Source: Ophiura sarsii (lineage: Eukaryota > Echinodermata > Ophiuroidea > Amphilepidida > Ophiuridae). From it: DNA of 64,000 nt. The notes below the pieces were generated by a model. That model did not search any database. It saw nothing but the letters and a program-made list of their open reading frames with translations, and was not told the DNA's origin. A program made the translations under genes and the position numbers. Positions 48,486-60,400 of this stretch are shown piece by piece (the first letter of the stretch is position 1; every line of letters starts with the position of its first letter). The stretch covers positions 4,825,172 to 4,889,171 of the forward strand of contig CM069444.1 of the NCBI GenBank assembly GCA_035610835.1, written 5' to 3'.

Positions 48486-51400
48486 GTAAGGATATATTAC
48501 AATGCAAACATAAGTGTTACGCATTGAACACCTAACTGTAACACTTATTGGAGAGAATGTGTGGTCTAGTGGATAGGATGCAGGTCTCACAATACAAAGG
48601 TTGTGAGTTTGAGCCCTGCTAGGCCCAACATGTTTGTATCCTTGGGCAAGGTACTTAGTCTCAATTGCCTCAAGGTTCGGAAGTCACGTAGAAATAGTGG
48701 TCCCGTGCATCGGAAGAGCAAAAATCCGAGCACGTTAAATGGTCACAGGGGTTCATCCTAATCTGTGGCTGTACACACATTGTCCCAAGGAAACTGGGGC
48801 CTTGGCGTTAATATCCAGACTTATAGATTCTGCCGAGTATTGATGTACGTAGATGTAGATGTACCTGCTGAAAATCATTTTGAACGGTATTCGTATAAAA
48901 AGTTTCGATACCTTTCTTTAAAATGGCTTGTCAGTATAAAACTGAAAAGTATTTGAGTAGAAGAACATTATATACAGCGTGTCCCAAAAAACTGGGTCCA
49001 AAACCTGCAGAGCTTGTAACTTAACAAGTAGAAAACGTAGCTGCTTCATATTTGAGGATATTAAGGTACATATACTTGACCTTTATTGGTTAAAATATGA
49101 GACCAATCAAATGGTAACTGTTTGAAATACAACGCTTTCAACAGAGCGTGGTTAAGTTTTACAGATGGACATAATACCAATTTGCAGCTCAAGTGATTGA
49201 CACAATTGGACAGCCAATCGCAATCAACCCTCTTTCGAGGAATAATTTGAACCATAAATACCACTTGTAATTTACAGACCTAGCCTCCCATTGTGTCAAA
49301 TCCAATAAATCGATGTACTTAACCCAAGCAGAACATTTATTTATTTATTTATTTATTTGAACATACGCTTTTAAAACAGCGGCACCCGTCTACCCGACGG
49401 TGCGTTCATATACAGAAAATCACAAGATTATAATACACAATTAATACACAAATTACAAAGTTTTACCATGAGATAGATACATATTATATACAGACACAAA
49501 GTCAATCATACAAAATTGATCTGAAATTATGTCAGGCACACGTGGAAAATGGCACTACAGGGTGTATCAAAAAAACGCAACACTTTTTGTCGCGAGCTCT
49601 CCGATTACGGCAAATCACAAATTACTCTGAAATTTATATTCTGTTAGGTCTACTTATTGGCTATCAAATAGTCAAATTACAACGATATCGATTATTGATT
49701 CGCTGAGATATCAACGATACACGTAGACAATTGCAAAACACGTTTTACATCGTTTACCCTGTATGCCTGATTTTCTTGTCAGGTGAATATTAGCAAGACA
49801 CTTTAATAACTCATTGTACTTACATAATTGGAATCAAACTCATCATTCTGAGAAGAAAATGTCATGTTAAAGGTATCAAATGTCTGGCTATTACAGTATC
49901 ATAGATCAATATTAATTAAATCTGGCCATAAATTACTTTATAGTTAATGACACACCTTGAAAATCCAGATTACAAAGTCTGTTTGCAAATCCTCTCTCTT
50001 TTTCTCTCGTTAATGTCATAAATAAAACAGTATGGCACATTATTCATAAGATAAACAAATGGAATAGTCCAGTCAAGGTAGTAATTGTTAGTCAGTCATT
50101 GTTAGTCTGTTGTGAATGGGACATTATGGTGCTGCTCGACCCTCAAAATGCTGTCCCTGTTTTAAGATGCATCGATTATGAACTTTAATTTATGAAAGAA
50201 CGTACCATAGACATTATGTGGCGATCATAGCAATCGTTGGTTCAGAACTTTAAAAAGGGGTGATTGACGTATTCAAATGGTCGAATGATTATCAGATTAC
50301 AGGATTCAATGATTTTATGCACCACCTTACTCAAATAAAGGAAATTAAGATAAACCATTCCAGACATTAAGGTTACATTGTTATTAAACTGTTAACCCAT
50401 AACACTATATCGGACAGGAAAATCCAAGTTTTTAGAACGAACGATGTAAAACGTGTTTTGCACTTCTCTACTTATACCTTTAATATCTCAGCGAATAAAT
50501 AATCGATATCGTTGTAATTTGACTATGCGATAGCCAATAAGTAGACCAAACAGAATATATAAGCTTTAGAGTGATTTATCTTTTACTGTAACCGTTCAGC
50601 TCTCGACAAAAAGTGTTGCGTTCTTTTTGATACACGCTGTATATATATATACATGAACAAATATAATTCAATCGTCATTGTTTGCGCATTTCGTCTCATT
50701 GCATGGTCAAGATCGCATGAATAGCATTATTGATTATCAATAATGTACCCCGGTCTGTGTACAGAGTATAGGAGACATGTAGGTCTAATATGGTGTGCAT
50801 ATTTATGCTATAAAATATAGAATTTAAATGATTTTAGCTCTATTTTACAGTGTTTTATTAGTAATATAATTGAAATTACTATTCTACTTAAATAATAGTA
50901 ACAAGCATTTAGTAACATAAAAACAACAATTCTTATTAAAAGATCAGAGTATAGGCTCACTATTCGGATTAATAGTAGAATATTGAATTTTTTAATTTTG
51001 ACCTTATTTACGGGACCAAATATATTAGAAAAAATACCCAACCATTTCCCCTTTTTAAACTACCAAATGAATCCTTAGATACATAGCTAGTTAGATTTGT
51101 GCAATTCAATATAGGGTTAGTATGAAAAAAGGAGTAACAAATATAAGTTGTGAGGTAAAATCTAAGCACCCATCTTCAGATGCCTCTCCTCCCTCTCAGT
51201 ATAGCTTAAACACTTCCAAACCTATACATCTATCTAGAGCAACATTATGCAGGTACTAATCAGCTGAAAAATCCAACGCTCTGATTGGTCAATTCTCTAC
51301 TAAAATATCAAGTCCCAGATCATAGGTTTTAGCATATAACTGAGATGTTCTCATGCAATTAAACACAGTGTAGATGATGGAACTCTGTGACCACTCATGC

Positions 51401-54400
51401 AAAACTAAGACCGCCCCTCAACCGTTAGATTTGTTGGTGGTACACAATAGCCTTTATGCTGTGGTTAAGTCAATTGATAATTGAGCCAGGATAAGCGTGG
51501 AGCCTGTGATATTGGTGACTTCGTTGAAGGAATTATGCCCATCTTTATTAGAGCTGTAACACTTGTGGGTTAGAACCCGTTTTTTCCAATTTAGCAATAA
51601 ATCATCTTATGCCTTGCATTTTTGCGTTGTGTGCAAGTTTTCCCTACATCAAGTGCATGGTGTTTATTCTCCCAAATAGCTTATGTTTGGTAGAAAAGGG
51701 TTAAACTATAGGTATTTGGATCAATATTCAGCATTATAAATACCCATTGCAGTAACGTTGTCGTTGAAGGATACAAAAACAGAGCAACTGTTACCCTGAT
51801 ACCATGCCTGGAAATAGCACATAGCGGGTAAATTTTGTGTCGGGAAAAAGTACCCCGGCAACCGACTGGTGAGTAAACAATTTCAAACTCACAGTGCAAG
51901 TGTGAGAGTTACACTGGCTGGTGGAATTTCTGTCGGGTAGGTATTTTTTTGAGTTACCTGCCCGATCCCGACTGGCTGGTTGAAACAAATCTGAAGTTCC
52001 AGACCGCCTCTAATTCCTTTGATGAGATGACTGACTTAACGACTGGTTTCCAATTTCGGAGAAACGGTTCTTGAACTGCTTCAAAGATTGCAGTGTCTCA
52101 GAAGGTTATTTATTGATTTTTCTAACAAAAATCATAGGTATTTACACTTTTTATCCCCACTTATGACGAAAATTTCCCTGAGTAAGTCATTGTTATCAAG
52201 TCAAAGGCAAAACTTTGATGACGTCAGTACGATGCGCAAATGCAACCCATGGGCAAAATCGGAAAAAATGGGTTATGCAAAGCTTTGTATTTCTAAGACC
52301 TTATATCCGATTGGTCTTATAATTTCACCAAATAACTTTTATATTTCCAAACATGAAGCATCTATGATTCCCATATTTTATGTTATAAGCTCTGAAAGTT
52401 TTGGACCCAGTTTTTTGGGACACGCTGTAATTACATCGATACCAAACTTGTCCCTTTTCAGAGTCCTCTTAATTTACAAAACGAGCTGGATATTGATTGC
52501 AATCATGTACGATTTTACATTTTGGAAAACTTGCAAAACGTTTTTCCCAATTATACGCGAGTTGCGAGATAACACAGATTGGATTGGACGGGGAATGGGG
52601 AGTAGTGTATTCGGTGCGGCGTGGGGCGCGGGCACGGTGAAAGTTTCGAGTTTGGAGTTACTATTTTCGAGTTTCGAGTTACTATCTTCGAGTTTCGAGA
52701 TACTATCTGCGAGTTTCGAGTTACTATCTTCGAGTCTCGAGTTACCATCTTCGAGTTTCGAGTTACTATCTTCGAGTTTCGAGTTATTTTTTTCACGTTT
52801 CGAGTTACTCTTTTCGTGTTTCGAGTTTCGAGCTACTTTTTTCGAAACTCGAAACACGAAAAAAAGTAATAACCCGAAACTTGAAGATAGTAACTCAAAA
52901 TTCGAAAATATTTCTCGAAACTCCGAAAATATAGTTACTCGAAACATTAAATTAGTAAACTCTAAAAATTAACACACTCCCATCCAATATTCATACCCCG
53001 AAACTTTTTTTCGTCTTAATGTATCGCAAGCACCGATTACTACGTGGTATAACACAAAGGTCAAGAAGTACATACACAATTATTTTCTTTTTTGGGGCAT
53101 AATTATCATTACAAAACTATGTAGATTGTAGAATATTACGCAACATAAAACCCATTAATTTTATGTCATGATTTAGGACGACCATGCAAGCATGGAGAAT
53201 CCCGACGTGTTTGAAGGCGATATGATGCTTACCGATGAACAAAACCAACATATAGAGGACCAGATCAGCGGAACTGGCGGCGCGCCAGACGGTGCCGCGG
53301 GCAAAGCCGTGAGAGCCTCGAGCTACAGGTGGACGGATAATACAGTACCTTACGAAATTGATTCTGGCATAGGTAATTTATTACTAGCGTATTGTTTGTT
53401 TGTTTGATTGATTTTAATTTTCGTCTACGTACACCCCCCCCCCCGACTATTTGGTAACACAAATTACCGTAAGGGTTGGCCCCAACAGTTCAAATCATTT
53501 CGAAGAGACGGACTAGGTGTGTATGCAACAGCCTAGTCAATTAGTTTGAACTAAGGACAAAAAGTGACGCTGACATAAAATTGGATAGATTGATCCCATT
53601 ATGTATTGGTCGAGCTATGAGTTTTTAAAAATATTTTAAAACTCATTGGGAGACCAATCATATTGTGCGTAAATCATCAAATGTTTCATTATTATGTTTT
53701 GAAACCGATATCATCACCAGATAGGAAGACTAAACGTAATTTTGTCCGGCAAGCCAATGTTGGCACAACATCAGATAGTTGACGCTGGCACAACGTTGGC
53801 ACAACGTTGGCACAACGTTGGCACAACGTTGGCACAACGTTGGCACAACGTTGGCACAATCGGTACATACCACACACACCGGTATAGACTATCGGATGAC
53901 TCCACAGAGAGAGTGTTGGTAGATAATTAACCTGACGGTGTTTCTAGAACTTCGATTCGAGATCTAAAACACGGGGTGGGCAAATAATGGGTCCTCTCGG
54001 TAGTGAACCGGTAACTTGTATTATGAATTATGGGCGATGCAGCAGAGCTACATACATTCCTCCCTCTCGGTAGTGAATCTGTAACTTCTATTAACATGTT
54101 ATATTTAAATAACATGTTAATAGAAGTTAAAATTATATAAATATCTTATTTTTCGTAAGGACATTCGCCGGTTCAACGTATGCCAACGTATGCGAAATAT
54201 CGAAAAATACGTTGGTGTACGTTGGTGTACGCTGATATAAGTTCGGGGTACGTTGGGGATACGTCGTTTACGTTAAGAGCACGCCGTAATACGCTGTGAC
54301 AATTTGGAACATAAAAAAAGATTGAGCATGCTCAAAATTTCTCGGCGTACTCAACGTGTGCTTAATACGTTCTGCATAAGTTCCCGGTAAGTTTGTTGTA

Positions 54401-57400
54401 CGTTAAATATACGTTGACATACGTTAGTGGTACGTTACTCGTAAGTTGGTATACGTTGATGAACGTAGGCTGACGGGGAAACGTACAGCCAACGTAGTGA
54501 TAACGAGTTGGTAACGTATATGTGCCGTATGTCTAACGTATGCCTGACGTATTTCCAACGAGTTTCGACGAATTCTCACGTATTCACGTTATGCCGGGCG
54601 ATCGTGTAAGGCCCTGTCACGTATCCATAGCGTATAGAACGTATACATAGCGTATGACTAACGTATTGATAGCGTATCACTAACGTATAACATACTTATG
54701 ACAGACAGCGTATCACAGCGTATGCGAGCGTATGACTAACGTATGCTTAACGTATACTTAACGTAGCGTAGCGTATTCGTAGCGTATGATGATGGGTTGA
54801 TGTGTTCAGCACGACAGACCATGAAGAAGTGAGGATGAGATACTCAAGGGACCCATTTATATACTCAAACCCTCCATAAGTTCCCAAAACGCCGAATGCT
54901 CGCTAGCTGTAGGCTACGGTACATACGCTAGCTGTACGGTAGCCCTGTCACACCATGGCGTGTCGCCTGAACGTATGGCAACGTATGCGAAATATCGAAA
55001 AATACGTTGGCGTACGTTGGTGTACGTTGGTGTACGCTGATACAAGTTAGGGGTAAGTTAGGAATACGTCGTTTACGTTAAGAACACGCTGTGATACGCT
55101 GTGGAAATTTGGAACACGTCGAACCCGCGAAGAAATATTGAGCATGTTCAAAATTTCTCGACGCACTCAACGTGTGCTTAACTTACGTTCTGCATAAGTT
55201 CCCGATAGGTTCGTGGTACGTTAGACATACGTTTACAAACGCTGACATACGTTAGACATACGCTGACATACGTTAGAGGTACGTTACTCGTCGTAAGTTA
55301 TAGGTTGGACCTATAGATTTACCCTTCTAGATATTTTAATAGTTATCATCTAGGCTGCGTTTACTGTAACTGGCAACACTTGTCCCGCCGTGTACGAAAC
55401 TCAATTTCTGCAGCGGCATAAGTCACGTGTTAGTTGTACCCCGAGGATACGCTGAGGATACGTCGAACACGGCAGACGTACGCTTCGAAATACGTTAAGC
55501 ATACGTTGGTCATACGCTCGCCGATCGCATACGCTGTGATACGCTGTCATATTATGAGTGATACGATATCAATACGTTAGTCATACGCTATGTATACGTT
55601 TAATACGCTATGGATACGCTATGGATACGTCCATTCCATCACCGATGTCAACTTTTCCTACGCAATTCGTTGGGAAGTTGGACGTTCTTGGACAATATTC
55701 GAGCTATTTTTTGAATACGTCGGCATACTTTCAGGTAACGTTCAGGCCAAACGCTATGGTGTGACAGGGCACCACTGATTCAAATGGCCGTTTATCAGCA
55801 AGTATCAGTGGTCTAGTGGTTAAGAAGCCTGTCTTTGTTTTTGCTCTACATAAATGATCTTCCCCTCTCCTCACCCACTTCCCTTTTCATAATCTTTGCT
55901 GATGACACAAACATTCCGAAGTTTTTTCTCACAGTGATCCTGATCAACTTGAAAATCTAATCAACAATGAACTTAATAACATTTCAAATTGGTTTAAACT
56001 TAATAAACTATCCCTTAAAATCGATAAAACTATCTTAATGATATTTAAAAATAAACATAGTAATAAACCTGATATAAACTTTAAAATTGTAATTGATAAT
56101 AATAATATTGATAAAGTTGAGATAACTAAATGTATGGGGTAAGTAAGCGACCGTCCGGGTCATTATATGATTGCTTGGGGTCATTACGCTATCACCCAGT
56201 GTCATTAAATTATCAAATGGTATAATGAAATGATCACTCAGGATCGCATTGGGTCATTAAACAATCACTTTGTATCAATGGTCACCAAGGGTTATCACAT
56301 TATCACTTGGATCGAGTCGATAAATAATCAAATGATGGATTGGGGCCATTGAAATATCACCTGGGGTCATTAATGATCACTCAAGAGTCATAACACGATC
56401 CATTTGATTCATTACATGGTCAGTCAATTGGGGTCATTGAATGATCTCCTGGGGTTATTAAGCGACCATCCGGGTCATTAAGTTATTGCTTGGTGTCATT
56501 AACCTATCGCCTAGAGTCATGACATGATCACCCGGGGTAATGAAATGATCACTCAGGATCGCATTGGGTCATTAAACAGTCACTTTGTGTCAACGGTCAC
56601 CAAGGGTTATCAAATTATCTCTGGATCGAGTCAATAAATAATCACTTGGAGTCATTAAATCATCCCCTGCGGTTAGTAGGTGACAGTGTGGGCGGCTTGA
56701 ATAATCAAATGATGGATTCGGGCCATTAAAATATTACCTGGTGTCATTAAATGATCACTCAAGATTCATTACACGATCCATTTGATTCATTACACGATCC
56801 ATTTGATTCATTACACGATCCATTTGATTCATTACACGATCCATTTGACCCCAATTACATGGTCAATTGGGGTCATTGAATGATCACCTGGGGTTATTTT
56901 AATACGTAACCGGGTCCTTAAATGATTGCTTGGTGTCATTAACCCTAACCCACCCAGGGACCACAAATGTCCACGGTAAAGTCTGTCTGTGCGCACTGGC
57001 GTGGCACTTTTTCGATGAATAATGGTCCCAGGCTACATAGTTGGGCGAATATACTCGCTTAAGTATGGTTGGCCCCCATGGCGCACTGGTAGAGCGACCG
57101 TCTCGCAACCGAGAGGTTGTGGGTTCGAGCCCCGGTGGCGGCGCCACTAGTTTTGTCCGCGTTTTTGTCGTTGAAAAAAATTCCCTTGGAAAATGTGGGT
57201 AGGAGGTTAGGGTTAACGGGTTTTTTTCTTCTTTTTTTCTTCTCTTTTTTGAAATTTTTCTCTGTATGATTTTTATTAACCCTAACATACCAAGGGGCCA
57301 CAAATGTCCACGGTAGCGTCTGTCTGTGCGCACTGGCGTGGCACTTTTTCGATGAAATAATGGCCCAAGGCTACATAGTTGGGCGAATAAACTCGCCCAA

Positions 57401-60400
57401 GTATGGTTGGCCACCGTGGCGCACTGGTAGAGCGTCCGTCTCTCAACCGAAAGGTTGTGGGTTCGAGCCCCGGTGGCGGCGCCACTCTTTTTGTCCGCGT
57501 TTTTGTCGTTGAAAAAAACTCCCTTGGAAAATGTGGGTAGGAGGTTAGGGTTAACCTATCACCTAGGTTATTAATTGATCGCCCGGGGTAATGAAATGAT
57601 CACTCATGATCACTTGGGAGTCAACAATCACTTTGTGTCAATGGTCCGACCGTTATTATATTATCTTCCTATAGCATTCAATGCTGTAAACCAGTGTTAC
57701 TTACATAGTTCATCATTTTGTTTTCAGAATGTGAGGATCAAAACCAGCATTGTGCCTACTGGGCCGGAGAGGGAGAGTGCACTAACAACCCAAATTATAT
57801 GCTTCGATACTGTCCAATAAGTTGTGAAGCGTGTGGTAAGTAGCCTTTGAGTGTTGCAAGGTTTATTAAAAAACCGTAACAAACTAATGAATATATCACT
57901 CGACTTACATTATACTAAAGGTATAATTTCATCGGCGAGATAACATATATGATTCATCCAGGCAATATGGCATAACATAAGTTATGGTGTATTACAATAT
58001 TGTAAGGGAACTTAGAAACTAAACAAAGGTTTTAATTAAGAGTGATGCAGGTTAAAATCGTTTTAAACCTGGTCTGCGCTTCAAGTGATGTTTTGGATCT
58101 AAAAATGCAATAGATATGGCTGACTGGATTTGGTAATCTTTCTAGGTTTATTACAATATCACTTGGATCGAGTCAATAAATGGTCATGTAGGGTGTGATA
58201 GCTGTCGACTCGGGTCATTAAATGGTGAGTTGGGGTCATTAAATGATCACTCAGGGTTATTCAATGAATACCTGTTTCTCGGCGACTATCTTGGCCATTT
58301 TAAAATATTAAAAATATTACATTTTATCATAGTATGAATGCTGTTTCATTAGCTTGTGCAGTATAGGATACATACTATTTTTATAATGCAGAACACCTGT
58401 TTGAGGTCATTTAACATCAGTTCTAACCATCTGGCGGCCATTTTAGAATGCGATAACTATTCAAAACTTTCACAGAGGTGAGTCGTTTATCTAAAAGCAT
58501 TAGTTTAGCAGTTTATAGAACATGGTAAATAAGATGCAATACAGGGTGTATCAAAACAAACGCAACACTTTTTGTCGCGAGCTCCCTGATTATAGCAAAT
58601 CACAAATCACTCAGAAATTTATATATTCTGTTAGGTGTACTTATTGGCAAATACATAGTCAAATTACAGTGATATCGATTATTGATTCGCTGAGGTATCA
58701 ATGATACACGTATAGACAAGTGCAAAACACGTTTTACATCGTTTATCCGGTATGCCTGATTTTCTTGTCAGGTGAATATTAGCAAGACAATTTAATACCT
58801 CATGCATTATATTTAAATAATTGGAATCAAACTCATCATTCTGAGAAGAAAATGTCATGTTAAAGGTATCACATTTCTGGCTATTACAGTATCCTATCAA
58901 TATTAATTAAATCTGGCAATAAATTACTTTATAGTTAATGACACAACTTGAAAATCCAGATTACAAAGTCTGTTTGCAAATCCTCTCGCTTTTTCTCTCG
59001 TTAATGTCATAAATAAAACAGTATGGCACATTATTAAAAAGATAAACAAATGGAATAGTCCAGTCAAGGTAGTAATTGTCTTGTATGAATCAGTCATTAT
59101 TAGTCTGTTGTGAATGGGAATGGGACATTATGGTGCTCCTCGACCCTCAAAATGCTGTCCTTGTTTTATGATGCATCGATTATGAACTTTAATTTATGAA
59201 AGAACGTACCATAGACATTATGTGGCGATCATTGCAATCGGTGGTTCAGAACTTAAAAAGGGTGATTGACGTATTTAAATGGTCTAATGATTATCAGATT
59301 TCACGATTCAATGATTTTATGTACCACCTTATTCAAACAAAGGAAATTAAGATAAACCATCCCAGACATAAAGGTTACATAGTTATTAAACTGTTAACCC
59401 ATAACACAAATCGGACAGGAAAATCCAAGTTTTTAGAACAAACGATGTAAAACGTGTTTTGCACTTCTCTACTTATACCTTTAATATCTCAGCGAATAAA
59501 TAATCGATATCGTTGTAATTTGACTATGTGATAGCCAATAAGTAGACCTAACAGAATATATAAGTTTTAGAGTGATTCGTCTTTTACTGTTACCGTACAG
59601 CTCTCGACAAAAAGGGTTGCATTCTTTTTGATACACGCTGTATACGCGCTGTTATAAGCTATTTTTACAATTAGGGCGGCCATCTTGATTTAATATACCG
59701 GTATGTTAACAAAGCAAAAGTAGTTACTATAGTGATCTAATACATACATACCATTGTTAAAAAGTATACTTTTATCATACATTTTGTTTGATATTATCTC
59801 CTTAATGCAAATTGACCCCTTTGGCGGCCTTTTTGGACGCCATTTTGAATAACCCCTTAGCATATCAAAATGAGTGTTGGCATCACCCTTAATGGGCTTT
59901 AGGACCATTAAAAGGAAGTCCAAAGTGTTGGTTTGAGGAGTCTTGGGAGTGCACGGAAGACCCCGAGTACACTCTCAGAACAAAGGTTAAAATCTTTAAC
60001 CATGTTGGTTAAAATTTTAACCAACGGGATGTTACCAGGTGAACCACACAATTGGTTGGTTAAAACTGTAACCAACAGCTGTTGGTTAAACTTTAACCTG
60101 TGGTTGGTTACAAATTTTAATCATTTGTTGGTTAATATGTTTTGACCAACAGTGGTTGGTTAAACTTTAACCTGTGGTTGGTTACAATTTTTAATCATTT
60201 GTTGGCTTATATGTTTTAACCAACAGTAGTTGGTTAAAAAATGTTGGTCAAACTTTTTGTTGTTGTTGCTAAACTTTAACCCAGACAACATTACACTAGT
60301 GATGTTTCATTGGCCCGATATTGGCTTTCAATATTGGCGCCAACCCCCCGTGGCCAGGACTAACAAGGGACAGGACAAGGCACAAGATCCTAGCCAAGAG

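Larger units (their letters stand above)
48973..52429. mobile_element. 3.46-kb TA element in gene B intron 1 with nested insertions
   Basis: Ends TACAGCGTGTCCCAAAAAAC and inverse, extended by CTGGGTCCAAAA on both sides, with TA at each border. Gene A intron 1 has the uninterrupted site (AACATTGTATAATTATATCG). A LINE tail (49331-49555) and a second TA element (49556-50641) sit inside. No transposase frame recognised. Confidence 0.85.
56143..57650. repeat. Degenerate GGGGTCATTAAATGATCAC array (gene B intron)
   Basis: Dozens of 20-30 bp units of TGGGGTCATTAAATGATCAC type, including a cleaner stretch of ATTACACGATCCATTTGATTC (56770-56845). Two TTAA elements lie inside; a short outlying block is at 58150-58260. 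Confidence 0.8.

Noticed and set aside
52474..52970. Open frames of 157 and 294 codons with heptad Ser-Lys-Leu-Glu or Ser-Phe-Glu-Leu repeats
   Set aside because: They exist because the TTTCGAGTT array has a 21-bp period. Both strands are open, and the region is intronic and shared as a repeat with 19375-19640.
53757..53860. CRISPR-like array
   Set aside because: The units are contiguous 11-bp tandem repeats without spacers, in a eukaryotic intron.
57070..57483. Two intact tRNA genes
   Set aside because: A- and B-box-like sequences are present, but the anticodon and T stems do not form and both sit in a mobile element. Called tRNA-derived instead.
56939..57554. Interstitial telomere sequence (TTAACCCTAACC, GGTTAGGGTTAA)
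   Set aside because: The words occur exactly once at each end of two inverted-ended elements and are transposon termini.
59196..59450. 84-codon frame in the second TA element as a transposase
   Set aside because: The matching stretch in the sister copy (near 50192) is broken and no DDE-type motif is visible.
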